From NCBI GenBank assembly GCA_023091735.1, contig JALKBU010000252.1:1-55496 (forward strand): a DNA stretch of 55,496 bases. Reading direction: 5' to 3'. Position 1 is the first letter of the stretch, and each line of letters starts with the position of its first letter. The notes beneath the pieces are model-generated. The model did no database searches, had not been told where the DNA came from, and worked only from the letters and a program-made list of their open reading frames with translations. Of this stretch, positions 30,455-41,800 are shown piece after piece. Source of the DNA: Trichomonas tenax. Lineage: Eukaryota; Parabasalia; Trichomonadida; Trichomonadidae. The translations under genes and the position numbers were made by a program.

Positions 30455-30488
30455 TGTGGGTGTCTGATCAAACCTCCAGACACCCACA
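30455..30488. repeat. Perfect 12-bp hairpin
   Basis: TGTGGGTGTCTG (30455-30466) and CAGACACCCACA (30477-30488) are perfect complements around a 10-base loop, followed by an A run. A G/C-containing stem like this stands out in the surrounding AT-rich spacer. Confidence 0.65.
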
Positions 30489-30915
30489 AAAAAAGTTATG
30501 TTGGATGATATGCATGCTTATATGAAATAAAACATATTGGCTGAATTAAAATTGCAAAATGAATATTTTTTTCTGACAGAAAAAGACTTTTTCAATAAAT
30601 ATTGTAATTTTTCGGCAGACACAACATAACAGACAATCCCACAGCTTTTTGACATAAGGGTCATACTTCCATAACATGCTTATCCAAAATTTGTTTTCAT
30701 GCCAAATCACTCATTGAATCTCTGTAGATGTTTCTCGGTATCATAACGTATACATCCCTATAGCCCGCACAACTTAAACCCTGAAGCTGATTGGAAAATA
30801 TCAGGTTTATGAATGATATCAAACATGATAGTCACGAAAGTGCTGCTTTATGGGCCCCATAAGACCAGGGGACTATACCTCGTGTGCACGGAGGCAAAAT
30901 TTTAGAAGTGTTCTG

Positions 30916-30920
30916 TCACT
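30916..30920 (+). promoter_or_regulatory. Inr (TCACT) of ARM-like gene, inside TGTCACTTTT
   Basis: TCACT lies within an exact TGTCACTTTT (30914-30923) that abuts the ATG at 30924. The inferred leader is only six bases. Confidence 0.6.
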
Positions 30921-30923
30921 TTT

Positions 30924-32558
30924 ATGGAATCCTTCAAAGAAGAAACTCTGCAGAGGCATCCAAACGAAAGTTATATTGACCCTATGCGTCAATTTGAGCA
31001 TGAAAACAGGGAATTGGACGAAAAAGACTACTTCACGATGCTTTTAAGCGAGGAACAAATGTTAACTGATCAATTGAACTCTGATGACCTCAGTACTAAC
31101 GCAAAAGCGATCCAAAGGTTGGTTCAGTTCTCTTTCTGCAAGTCATTTGAAATCATACAGTTTATGTTTGCTCATGATTATATTCAAATAATGGGCGATC
31201 TATATAAATTTGGATTCCACGATATAATACTTACGATTGCGATGCAAATTGCACAGTGTGATGAAGAAATTCTTTTGAATTTCATGGAAACAAAATTGTA
31301 TCATGTGATTTTAAGCCAATTATTGAACGCTAACGATGAAGACATCAAGTTTTTCGTTGTAATATTTACGAATATCATCCAAAAATCACCAGTTACAGCT
31401 GCAATATTTTATTCTACTGGATTTTTCATTGAAGTAATGAACAGAATTAACGAAGTATTTCCTGAAGAAACACAGGTAGACTATATAAAACGCGTTAAAA
31501 AGCGGGAATACACAGGAGTTGACGAAGATTTCTACAAAATCACATCATATAAAGAGCATTTCCTGTGGCTTGTTGTCCAACTCGTTAACTCTATTGTAAA
31601 AATGAGAGTGGACAGGCAAACGGCAATGAATTTGGCCGAAAGTTATGAATCAATTTGTGTTCAATATCCATACTTGAAAATTGATAAGACAATCTTTGAC
31701 GCATTCTTGAATGAATCCATTAATCTTTACTCATATTCTCCTGTTTACAGAATTCTCAAGAAAGTAATTAAAGTCTCAGAACATCCAACAATTTGCTGTG
31801 TTATAACACACACATTATGGCTCTTCTTATCAAGAGAATGCGATATTGGCTTACCATTATCTGAGATAGCCAACGTAATTCAGAATGATTTAGAATTTGT
31901 TTCAGTCATTGATGTCTACCTTGACACGACAGAACCACATCTTATTAGATCAGTTATTGATTTGATTGCACTTATTATTCTTCATGGTAATGCAATCACA
32001 GAATTTATTGCAGATACTTATCTCAGTGCTCTTTCAAGGATCCTCATTAGATACCAAAATGATGAATTTGCGCCAATCATTCTCGACTCGCTTCCAAACT
32101 TATTAGACTATTTCGATTATAGCAACCAAAAGAAGACCACAAAGAAGATGATTACAAAAATTAGTCCAGAGCTTATAAAAGTTGTAGGAAGGGCAATGCT
32201 GTCGAACTACTTTAAGACAAGAGCAGCATCAGCATTCTCTCTCCTTGCAATTGCTGATAACCTAAATCGACCCGAGATTTTGAGAGAAAACAATGAAAAC
32301 GAAGAAAACCAGTATCAATTCATCGCAGAACTTTTAGAATCATCAATATCTAACAATAAAAAGATCGAGATTGTGAATAGACTGAGAAGTATCCTTCTTA
32401 AGAATATCGACAATCCAGAGGCCTTCATTCTTGACATGCATGATTCTGGAATATACGAATCCATTCAGGAGCTTCTTGATGATGAAGATGAAGAATTAGT
32501 TGATATATGCGAGAATTTCATCGATAAATGCAACGAAAACGAAGGTTTTGAATTCTAA
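30924..32558 (+). CDS. Armadillo/HEAT-type helical repeat protein
   Basis: A 544-residue, all-helical protein with regularly spaced amphipathic helix pairs from about residue 40 to 520, typical of an ARM/HEAT solenoid, and an acidic C terminus (LLDDEDEELVDICENF). No signal peptide, membrane span or catalytic motif is visible. An importin-alpha or PP4R3-like scaffold is possible, but no clear IBB or family signature was found, so only the fold is assigned. An Inr within TGTCACTTTT directly abuts the ATG at 30924. Upstream lie about 2.7 kb without genes; downstream a 446-bp spacer leads to the coiled-coil gene in the same direction. Confidence 0.7.
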   Translation: MESFKEETLQRHPNESYIDPMRQFEHENRELDEKDYFTMLLSEEQMLTDQLNSDDLSTNAKAIQRLVQFSFCKSFEIIQFMFAHDYIQIMGDLYKFGFHDIILTIAMQIAQCDEEILLNFMETKLYHVILSQLLNANDEDIKFFVVIFTNIIQKSPVTAAIFYSTGFFIEVMNRINEVFPEETQVDYIKRVKKREYTGVDEDFYKITSYKEHFLWLVVQLVNSIVKMRVDRQTAMNLAESYESICVQYPYLKIDKTIFDAFLNESINLYSYSPVYRILKKVIKVSEHPTICCVITHTLWLFLSRECDIGLPLSEIANVIQNDLEFVSVIDVYLDTTEPHLIRSVIDLIALIILHGNAITEFIADTYLSALSRILIRYQNDEFAPIILDSLPNLLDYFDYSNQKKTTKKMITKISPELIKVVGRAMLSNYFKTRAASAFSLLAIADNLNRPEILRENNENEENQYQFIAELLESSISNNKKIEIVNRLRSILLKNIDNPEAFILDMHDSGIYESIQELLDDEDEELVDICENFIDKCNENEGFEF

Positions 32559-33004
32559 TACACATCGTTATTTTAATAAAGTTGTTTATATTATTATTCA
32601 TATTAATTTGCAAAGCAATATTAATCATTGATTTTTCAAGTTTAGCTTAGTATCGATGCTCTAAAATTATGGATCAAAAAGTATTGATGGTAACTCGAAA
32701 TATTAGAGGTGGATGATCAGGCATTCCAATTTTCTGTTAGGAAGTACTCCAACCGCAGAAAGAAGTCGATTATCTTCTTTATAATTTTGAATCTCATCTG
32801 ATCATAATCATCATGCGAAATCATATGAATTCATTCAACAATCATCATGTTTATAAATACATATATCTATTGCAATGGAAATGATCATCTATAAATTGCT
32901 CAATGATGAATGATCTTGATTTTGTTTTGTAAATTCAGTTTACATGACAGAAATAAATAACACGTTTTTCATTTTCAAAATCTAATTTTTTCAACAAATT
33001 TTAG
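32559..33004. other. Intergenic spacer with TGTCATGTAA motif
   Basis: AT-rich spacer. The recurrent motif TGTCATGTAA occurs on the minus strand at 32940-32949, 56-65 bases before the next ATG. No gene was seen. Confidence 0.45.
32969..32973 (+). promoter_or_regulatory. Possible Inr (TCATT) of coiled-coil gene
   Basis: TCATT fits TCA+1 Y W, with A32971 34 bases before the ATG at 33005. The consensus is short and the leader long, so confidence is moderate. Confidence 0.35.
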
Positions 33005-34375
33005 ATGAATAAACATTCCGTTTCTGCTGGATCATCAGCAAATTTCCTTATCAGTAGTCGCGATGATTCAACCAGAACAGAGTTAGATAGATTGCGAAGA
33101 GAAGTAATGGAGAAAAAAGGCCAAATCGACATTCTCGAACGTGAGGCTTCAAAAGTCGATGAAATACGCGATTTTATTACAGGCTTGATCGAAGACTTTC
33201 AAAAACTCGGCCAGTATCAGTTTTACGATCCAAACGACGCTTTACAAAAACTTTTAAAGAATCCAGTCAACGGTATAACAATACTACGCAATGGAATTAA
33301 CAATTTAATATTGAAACACCAGAATTTGAGTGCTAAATTCGAGATTGAAATGCGCAAAAATCTATTTCCACTCGAACAAGAACTCGACAGAGCAAAGAAG
33401 GCAAATCAGGAGCAAAATGATGGACTTACAGCTGACCTAGAAGATAAAATACACAAACAACACATTATCAAGTTTATTGAAGGCGAAAAGACAATATTTC
33501 ATCGTACAATTCTAATGCGTTGTGCATCGCTCGATAGGCACCAAGAAAACAACAAAAGTTCGATTCTTCTCGTACAAAATCAATATCAACAAGTGCAACA
33601 ACAATTAAACGATGCAAGGAGAGATTTGGAGTCGAAAGAAGAGGAATTTAAAGCATTGACAATACGTGAACAAGATAGACAGACCTTTGAAGAGACCCAA
33701 AGACAAGATTATCAGCAATTACTGGCTAAAGTCGAGAAACTCAGGAAGGATTATCAAAACGAATCACATAGACACAACCAGTGCCAAGCAGCTCTCGACA
33801 AAGCACGAAATGAACTTCAAAAATTGACTCTTCAAATCTGTTCTTATAGAGATAATAGAAAGACGCAGCAGATTCTCGGCGAAGAAGCTGAAAATCGTCG
33901 CATTCACTCAAACTTCGCCATCGAAAGAGTTGAAGCAGAAAGAAAGCAGCATAAAGAGGAGAAGAAGACAGCAGAACTTGAAAAACAAGTCTCTGTTCTT
34001 CAGCAGAATATTGCAAACTTGAACGAGCAAATCGTTATCACAGAGCAGAAATTGCAGATGCAGATGATCAAGATCCCTGACTTCGCACAGCTCCACCAGG
34101 CACTCGACAGATCTCTCGCAATGTCGAAGAAGTTTAGGGATCAAGTCATGGAGACAAAATACATGCTCGATGAGATCAGAGAGAAGAACAGAATACTTGA
34201 ACAGATGGAGATCCATGACTCTAAGGTCAGGACTGCGCAACTTAAAGTTCCATTACCAATTGATGTTATACAGACAAAGAAGAGTGAAGAAGATATTAAT
34301 CCAACACGCGAGATGACAGCAAAGGAATTGGATGAGTCAGTCAAGAATATCCTTGCTAACTTCGATAATATTTAA
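33005..34375 (+). CDS. Coiled-coil protein (CCDC-like, unknown function)
   Basis: A 456-residue protein. Residues 25-50 are coiled coil, 60-110 a short non-heptad region ('YQFYDPNDALQKLLKNPVNG'), and about 115-400 an extended Gln/Glu/Lys/Arg-rich coiled coil. A short tail contains 'LKVPLPIDVIQTKK'. The composition and layout resemble axonemal or basal-body CCDC proteins, which would fit a flagellate, but no family motif was recognised and cytoskeletal or vesicle-tether roles are equally open. The ATG at 33005 follows a possible Inr. It is transcribed in the same direction as the ARM-like gene. Confidence 0.7.
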   Translation: MNKHSVSAGSSANFLISSRDDSTRTELDRLRREVMEKKGQIDILEREASKVDEIRDFITGLIEDFQKLGQYQFYDPNDALQKLLKNPVNGITILRNGINNLILKHQNLSAKFEIEMRKNLFPLEQELDRAKKANQEQNDGLTADLEDKIHKQHIIKFIEGEKTIFHRTILMRCASLDRHQENNKSSILLVQNQYQQVQQQLNDARRDLESKEEEFKALTIREQDRQTFEETQRQDYQQLLAKVEKLRKDYQNESHRHNQCQAALDKARNELQKLTLQICSYRDNRKTQQILGEEAENRRIHSNFAIERVEAERKQHKEEKKTAELEKQVSVLQQNIANLNEQIVITEQKLQMQMIKIPDFAQLHQALDRSLAMSKKFRDQVMETKYMLDEIREKNRILEQMEIHDSKVRTAQLKVPLPIDVIQTKKSEEDINPTREMTAKELDESVKNILANFDNI

Positions 34376-35789
34376 TTGTTTTTTGTTTATAAATTTGTTT
34401 TTTATTTGATATTATTTTAACTTATCTTAAATCATCAGCAAACAAACAACTCACAACATAAATATATGGAATTTATACATGAAAACTTGAATTAAAGTCA
34501 AAAAAGTTTTCAAATTAAATATCAAGTAAGTTATTCCAAAAGATTCATGCATCGACTTCAAAAGTCATGGAATACATATTTAATCAGCAAATGATCAGAA
34601 AAATAAGAAAATAATATAATCAAATAATTAAAAAATAGAAAAAAATCTAAACTCAGTAAATAAGAAGCTAACTTCATCAAGTTCAGTATTGTTGTATGTT
34701 ATATTATAGTTTGTGTGTTCAGCATTATTTAAATAATGTATTTTTGGATGAGCTCTCGGGATCTTTGCCACGAGACAACGATCCCTGTTACCCACCCGAA
34801 GTGTCGGTTGGCTTTTGCAAGTTGCGAGCAACGAAGCGCGTAACAAACGGAACCACCATTATGGTCAAACGATTATTTTCGCTTCAAAAAATACACAAAT
34901 ATCAGATTTACATGTCAGAATCTGTCATGTAAAATCCCATATCATCGATTTTTTTCGTTTGTGCATCTATGAATATGTTGATACATATACATTGATCTAC
35001 TCGATATATAGATTATGTTCATGAGAATAAACATATTTGCTCATGATGTGTAATCTAGAAAATGTGACTTTATTGTCATGGATGATTTTGATCTTTTTCT
35101 AGCTTACACGATTCCATTCATTAGTGTGAAAAATGGCAATATATTGAAATTCAATATTTTGCGATATTATTATTTCGTTGATTATGACCGTAGAGTACTC
35201 TTTCAATGCATGTGTGTAATATCTCCGTAAGAGAAAAACCTGTATTTCTCAAATATTACATTTCATGAAACTTCATTGCCTGCAACCAAGCTTGATATTG
35301 AAACTGTAGCCAGTACATATATATTATAACAGTTTATGCATATGTATATTGCTTGATATTTGAGTTAATTTCTTGATATATTTTGATTCGGATGAAAAAC
35401 ATAGATTGTTAAATCACTCGGAGCGGTAGCATCCAGTTGAGTTTTTGTGTAATACGACACTGTGATGTCGCTAATAATTAACATATTTTTGAAAGACAAA
35501 TCATATATATAATAACAACATGTGTTGTCGAGTAATCTATAAACAAAACTCGTGAAGTTTTACTATTTACCTGAATAAGAGAGTATGTTAGAAAGATATT
35601 AAAGTTGTAATGATATTCCCATGGAAAAAATATGGTTCATCAGCTGGGAGTGATAAGATGAGATATACATTGGAAATTAAGCTTTAATCTATGTGAAACG
35701 AGTCTTATTTCAAAAAAATAATTAGATAAGGAAAAATTCATGGTAAAGATTTAACTATCTAATTAACAAACATACAATAAAAAAGCTTG
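34376..35789. other. 1.4-kb gene-free intergenic region with a GC-richer island
   Basis: No supported gene. The island at about 34750-34860 is described separately. TGTCATGTAA is at 34923-34932. The remainder is AT-rich spacer between the coiled-coil gene and the 3' end of the kinase gene. Confidence 0.45.
34750..34858. other. GC-richer foldable island
   Basis: About 110 bases of balanced composition within AT-rich spacer. Short stems: TCTCG (34754-34758) with CGAGA (34771-34775), the alternative GGGATC (34758-34763) with GATCCC (34780-34785), and GTTGC (34821-34825) with GCAAC (34828-34832). It could be a small structured RNA or a remnant of foreign or repeat DNA; no known RNA family was recognised. 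Confidence 0.3.
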
Positions 35790-36773
35790 TTAAATGTTCA
35801 ATGACATCTTGCTTGTCCTCATTGGAAAGTGGATTCCAATTAATTTGGAAGAAAATAGATGTGGGCAGATCATCGATGGGGAAGAACCCTGACTTGATCT
35901 CTTCTTCAGGGTGAGCTTCGGTCTGATAATATAATCAGCACATGGTTGATAAGAGTCTCTCCTCATGAAAGTAGCCTTGTCGTTGCCTTCAATAGCGAAC
36001 TGTTTGAAGTATGGCATGTTGAGTAACTCGTCAACTGTAGCTCTCTTATCTGGGTTGACTTCCAAGCATCTCGAGATTAAGTGTCTGATGAAGTTGTCTT
36101 CGATGATGGCATCTGTGTAGATGCCCAATGTAACCAACTCGCACAACTCTCCCATGTCCTTTCCGAAGAATGGATACATATGTGTGACCATATAGTAGAT
36201 TGTGACACCAAGTGACCAGATGTCAGCCTGGAGTGGGTTGTATGTCTTCCTGTTGAAGATCTCTGGGGCCATAAAGAGCTTTGTGCCCTTGTACGCTTTG
36301 CAATTTGATCCATCAAGGAATGTGGCTAAGCCGAAGTCACCGAGCTTCACTCTGCCGTACTTATCAACCATGAAGTTGGATGGCTTGATGTCACAATGAG
36401 CAATTCTTCGATCGTGGCAAGTCTTGACTGCAAGGATGATCTGTTTGATATAGTCATGTAAGTCTATATCGTTTAGCTTTGGCCTGATCTTAAGGAGCTT
36501 CTCTAAGTCGTAAAGGCAATATTCCATTAACATGTAAATCGAGCCCTTATATCTAAGGAACTGGTATAAAGAGATGACATTGCACTCATCAATCTTTTGG
36601 AGGCACTCGAATTCCTCCTGGACAAAACTAGTCTGGGGAATCTTCTTAAGAGCGAAGTTTGTCTTATACTTCGTAGAGTAAACATAGTAAATCACTCCAA
36701 ATCCGCCTTGAGCTATGACGTCATTGATGACGATTCCATACTGCTCGAGGAACGCAATCTCTTCTGAATCCAT
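35790..36773 (-). CDS. Serine/threonine protein kinase with HCD catalytic loop
   Basis: A 327-residue single-domain kinase. Glycine loop GGFG (23-26), VAIK-type lysine K43 (FALKK), catalytic loop 'AHCDIKPSNF' (D128, K130, N133), DFG at 146-148, APE at 169-171, and 'DIWSLGV' for the F-helix aspartate. All catalytic residues are present, so it should be active. The HRD arginine is Cys127, making it a non-RD kinase less dependent on activation-loop phosphorylation. Its small size and lack of extra domains fit the very large trichomonad kinome (CAMK/NEK-like); the substrate is unknown. The tail after about residue 280 is basic and Ser-rich. The ATG at 36773 is used; no Inr, M3 or M5 was seen upstream. 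Confidence 0.88.
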   Translation of the reverse strand: MDSEEIAFLEQYGIVINDVIAQGGFGVIYYVYSTKYKTNFALKKIPQTSFVQEEFECLQKIDECNVISLYQFLRYKGSIYMLMEYCLYDLEKLLKIRPKLNDIDLHDYIKQIILAVKTCHDRRIAHCDIKPSNFMVDKYGRVKLGDFGLATFLDGSNCKAYKGTKLFMAPEIFNRKTYNPLQADIWSLGVTIYYMVTHMYPFFGKDMGELCELVTLGIYTDAIIEDNFIRHLISRCLEVNPDKRATVDELLNMPYFKQFAIEGNDKATFMRRDSYQPCADYIIRPKLTLKKRSSQGSSPSMICPHLFSSKLIGIHFPMRTSKMSLNI

Positions 36774-38213
36774 GAAAAATAATAAAATAATAATTGAATT
36801 GGTTTTGAATTATTTACAAAATGTCGAAAAGATGCCCTGCTTTTGGAGCATATCGGAAATATCAGACAATTTGTGGAAAAGAAAATTGTAAAGGACTGAA
36901 AGTTATTTAATAATTTTGTGAATAAGTGTCAAATATTCAGTTTTATTTTTATATTACACGGAGAATTCTTCGATGTGTTGTCATTGGATGCCAATGCTCC
37001 AAAAATTTGCACTTTCTGGGATTTTCAATGCACATCTGAAAACTAAAATAAATTTTGTCCATTTACAATCAATATATTCTATAGTCGAAATAGAATATGA
37101 AAATATCTGTGATAGACGAAAAAAAGAAAAATACAAGTTTTATCTTGCATTCTCATATCAATTCCTGGATTACATATGACATTTCTGCAAAATCTTTGAC
37201 ATTAATATTTTTGACATTTATATCGTATATCATATATCATACGATTTATGACTTAGAACGTGATGCTTACATGCTTATATTTCAGTTGGGTTTTGCTTAA
37301 TTGTCATTTTTTGCTTTCAACTTTTCTAACGTTTCAAATGATAAGAAATTGACCAGTTCTGTAAAAACTCATATGTTTACCGTAGTCTATTAATCATGGC
37401 CGATGCATACGGAACGTAAAAGACGCCTGAAAAAGATGATTTGAGCTCGAACGTCGTCAAGCAATATTATTTGTCGTTAAGATTTTGCTTTGTATATTAA
37501 GGGCTATCTAAAGGATGATTCTTCGCAGTTTATGAGAATTTTCAATCAAATCACTTTTTGTTACTGAACAGAAGTATTTCAACTCTGGGGTCAGAACCAG
37601 ATCAAACATGTATGGGCAGATATAACTCTTATGTGATGCCATAAATAGTTGTAGTGTTAAACATATAATATCGTTTCATATTTTTCATTAACAATTTGAT
37701 ATCAGCTTATTATTGAGCAAATAGCAATATTTATTATAAATATATCACATGCAAACAACATAGTAACATATTACAAATAATACAAGCTCCTAATTGAATA
37801 ATTGTTCAGTATCTTTATTTATAAATACACGAAATCATTGCGGAGATGAAAATATGCATAGATGCATGCACATATTACATGTTTTTAATGTGATACACCA
37901 AATTATACTCATAGCCTCCCAATGAAATTGCTGAAATTATTGATTAATAAAAATAAAGTGTTCAAAATATAAACGATGGAAAGTAATTAGCATCATATAA
38001 TCTATTTTATTAATGTAAACGGTGTCAAATAAATTGTGAAAAAACGTGACTTTTAACCTTATCCGCTTTTTAAAATATGGTTTATTATAACATTTACATA
38101 ATAGTAATGCTAATTTTGCCAATTTTGGTCACTAAAAACCAAATTTGAGAGTTAAAACTTCTATCCGAACTGATGCATTTGAGCCGAGTGCTGGATAAAT
38201 CCAACTAACGTAT
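36774..38213. other. Gene-free AT-rich intergenic region
   Basis: Short frames here (for example 36973-37179, 37097-37300 and 37937-38122) lack homology and promoter motifs. Nothing else recognisable was found. Confidence 0.45.
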
Positions 38214-38557
38214 TTTTGTAAAGTATCAGATTGATAAATTGTAAAAGTGTCAGATTTGTCAAAAATAGATTTGGCGCAGTTTACAAAAAGTATCATTTTG
38301 CAATGGGTCATCTAGACAGAGCTTCGAAAGTGCGTGAAGGCATGCGCGGCCTTCACCATACTTAGATGCTATACATGGTGTCCCGGTGCCTGATTCGCAG
38401 TTTTCGATCTTACGATGCATCGACGACCCGCAAGCCAAACCTGCGTCGACACTGGCGATGCTACTGAGGTCTGCCTGACTCTACTCTTCAGGCTCTAGGC
38501 CTGAGTCGCGGTCATATTTATTTCGTGTAATTATTGATTTGTAAAGTGTCAGATGTT
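38214..38557. repeat. Short direct repeats flanking the GC-rich island
   Basis: TTTTTGTAAAGTATCAGATTG (38214-38232, partly shown), ATTGTAAAAGTGTCAGATTT (38238-38257) and TTTGTAAAGTGTCAGATGTT (38538-38557) share GTAAA(A)GTRTCAGAT. Two copies precede and one follows the island at 38303-38514. They could be promoter or regulatory repeats, or a decayed target duplication. Confidence 0.45.
38303..38514. ncRNA. GC-rich, highly foldable island; candidate structured RNA
   Basis: About 210 bases of clearly higher GC than the flanks, with no open frame of note. Perfect stems: GTGAAGGC (38334-38341) with GCCTTCAC (38349-38356) around a 7-base loop; GCATCG (38417-38422) with CGATGC (38456-38461), with CGACG/CGTCG overlapping its inner edge; and TCAGGC (38488-38493) with GCCTGA (38499-38504) around a 5-base loop. 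CACCAT/ATGGTG could form an alternative stem. I could not match it to tRNA, 5S, SRP, RNase P, U3 or spliceosomal snRNAs. The strand is unknown. It may instead be a mobile-element remnant. Confidence 0.4.
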
Positions 38558-38560
38558 AGA

Positions 38561-38839
38561 ACTCCAACTTTACAAAACAATTCAGAGATGATCATATTGA
38601 AGCAAATGACAGCTATATTTAGTTCTATCGATATATAAGACGAAGTATTATATTTTAGTCTTTTCGTATCACAAATGAGCTGTTAATCATATATTTCTGG
38701 TCGAAAATCCTTAAAATAAGATGCATTTTAAAAATGTTTGTAGAAAACTTTTCTATATGCAAGCATATGTATCCACACGAAACTGTAGCAAATGGTTTTT
38801 TAAAACGGTGATTTTTTTTTTCCAAAAATAAATAACATT
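38561..38839. other. AT-rich 3' flank of dynein gene
   Basis: No gene or structure was seen between the direct-repeat copy and the dynein stop. Confidence 0.4.
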
Positions 38840-41800
38840 TTAAATAAATGAATCATGTGGATGACAAACAATACAAGTACCGCTCGCAATAAGCGTCTTA
38901 TCCGGCACATCGCTTTGGATCATTGCGTGCCAGACGAAGTTTTCGCCGCTGATGTTTGTTGTATCTTTTGAAGGAATACGCATGAAAACAGGGCAAGAGA
39001 ACGCGTGAATGCTTTTAACATCCTTCATCAATGTGCAAGTGACTGGTGGAAGGAATGAGATTGGAGATGATTTGACGTTTGGTGGTATAATCTTCGCGTT
39101 TGCTGAGTCAAAGTTGGCGCCAATTATAGCAAAGTTTGTGAATGTGATTCCAGGAATTGCATCTTTAGAATCAACGAACTTGAATTCGTAGTTGAGAGCA
39201 TTTGCTGTGGAGTTTCTTTGAATGGCAATTTCATTTCTGTAGGAGTTGAGTAAACCTCTGATATTTGTGATCAATCTTGCATCAATTTGCTTTGGAACAA
39301 CACCAGAAGATAACCACTCTGTGAGAAGCTTCCTTCTGTCGTTGATAATCGCTGTGATCTTCTGGAGAGAGTTTGTGCCGTAAAAGCCGAGAATTTGCTT
39401 CCACTTAGGTGGGCAAGTTCCGCTCGATATCATTTCGGCTGTTTCAGAATTGATATCATCTGTGTCCACTTCGATCTGCCTGATTAAGTTGTTGAACCTG
39501 GTGATCTCTGTCATAAGGAACAAACTCAAAGGAGATTGTGACGAGATTTCGTCTGTGATAGTGATAATCTTTGGAATGTTCTTCTTGAGGATCTGGATGT
39601 GCTTTGCGTGGTCCTTCTCTACAAGCTCTGGATTGCCTTTGTACAATGGGAAGAATGGCTTCGAGCACCAACGAGAGAAGTTGAGTGACAAAATTGTGCT
39701 GCCAATGTTGTTGTCAATGAGAAGTGGATCCAATGTTCCAAAAACCGGAAGCTTCTCAAGGAGATGCTGTGGGTCACCTGAGAGATTCCATCTATCTTTC
39801 TGTGGATTCGACGATTCGACGAACATGAATGACTCTTCAGCAAGATCTGGACCTAAAATCGTGAACAGAATTTGCTTCAGCTTTCTTCTGTCATAATCAT
39901 CAATTACTGTTGAAGCGAAGAATGAATCCTTGATCTGTTCTCTGTAGTTTCTCACAAGGATATCATCGTTCTGTGTTGCGTGCATAGCAATCAATGAACC
40001 CTTGATGTCGTCCTCTGTTAAGAACAACTTCGAAGAGATACCGAGGGGATCCAACGTGCTTGAGAATCTGATGAGAGAATATGCGAGACATGTTGCGTAA
40101 GAAAGCTTCTTCGCGAGTTTGCTTGGTAACTCGATGCTGCTGACAACGTGCTGATAAAGTTGTGACATCTGAACTCGGATTAGTGGGAAGTCATCGTATG
40201 TGTAAACAGAGCTGCTGAGAAGGAAGTCTTTTGGAATGTATGAAGAATCATTGCAAATAATGATGACATGGAAATCTTTTTGCTTCTGGTTCTTCTCAGT
40301 GAGAGAGTTGATGAATGAACCGCAAAGGGGTGTTGCTGTCATGTAATGGATTGCAACTAAGCCACCTTTCTCGCCAGCGAAGTCGACAATCTTCTTTGCG
40401 TTTTCGATTGTGGAGTCGCACAGTGAAATGGAGAAGAATGCCTTCTTACCTCTGAGAGTGACGAAGTTCTCGAGCAGAACAGTTGGATCACAGAAGTGTC
40501 CGCATTGGATGATAATGTTCTTCTCATCAATGAACGATTCAACAGAGAACGCTGGGAAGAGTGTGGAATAATCTTCACCGAATACATCGCTAATGAACTT
40601 ATCCATACATTTGAAGACATTTGTGAGGTTCGAGAACTTGAGCTGATCGATTGGATCTCCCTTCTGGTTCTCGAATCTGCGTAATTCGACTTTGTTGGAG
40701 TTCTCTTCGACGACGTGATCGATAATGATATCGAGATCCTTCATTTGAACTTTGTGCTCTTTCTCGGCCATCAAGAATCCGGAAATAAACATGAAGAAGA
40801 ATGACTCAGCAAAGCTCATTGATGGCATATAAAACTTGAAAATGAACCTAACAAGAGCTGTTTTCATTGCGACCAACTGAGGCTGTGTGAGAATTCCAGA
40901 TGTGAATCCAGAATTTTGAAGTCCAAGATCTATTGTCTTCAAGAACTGCTGAAGTGAATAAATGTGGTTTGGATTGACGAGAGGCATGTATCTTGAAAGA
41001 GCTGTCCAAATTGAAACAAGAACCTTAATGTGCTGTCTGAATGATTCCGTTGTCATGTCAACTTCGTTATTGATTGCTGAAGTATCACTTGTGAAGTTTG
41101 TAGCAGCGAAATAGCATTCTTTGGATCTCATGAGGTCAGATGATACTTTACCATCAGTCAAGAAGTCGTATCCTTCTTCGCGTGAAGTGTGCTCGACAAT
41201 TGAGTCAATGATATGCAATGTCTCTTCTTCGAACTTCTTAACTTCGGCCTTATTCTGAAGCTCAGCATGTTGCATTCCATGCATTCTTGGAACAAGCTCT
41301 GTGTCGAAGTAGTTGACGAGTCTCCATCCAAACATCGTTTCTGAAGACTTAAGAGTTGAACCGCTGACATCAATGACTGTTGTGTGGCAGAATAGGTTGG
41401 AAGGAACCTTTCTAACGTTGTTGATTGATCTCGTGAACAAAAATGGTCTAAATTGAGGAGTGAGTTTGCAAAGTTCTCCATTGAGACTGATCTGAAAAGT
41501 TTCATTACGTCTTGTCATGTATGGAAGGATTGCACGAAGCTCTGCTGTGATTCCATCAACATCTCTGATGATGAGAGTATAACCTTTGGCCATTGCTTCA
41601 GCCAAAACTTCAACGAAGTTTGCATCTAAAACAGAAATTATCTTGGTCTTCGGTTTCGGAAGTGTTTCCTTGAGGAGAACGTACAACATGTCATCAAGAT
41701 CAATGACAAGAGGCGGCTTAGGAGTAAGCATAATATGAGAAAGATCAATTGATGCTTCAAGAGGCTGGAATTCTTGCTTCGTGAGATGAATTGTATCAAC

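Noticed and set aside
29818..30487. Two minus-strand frames (83 and 89 codons)
   Set aside because: They span the inverted repeats and show no family signature.
24600..30900. Maverick or retrotransposon remnants
   Set aside because: No integrase, polymerase, reverse transcriptase or transposase signature was found in any frame; only non-coding inverted repeats.
34740..34747. Sm-site-like ATTTTTGG before the 34.75-kb island
   Set aside because: The upstream sequence shows no snRNA 5' domain; such strings are common in AT-rich DNA.
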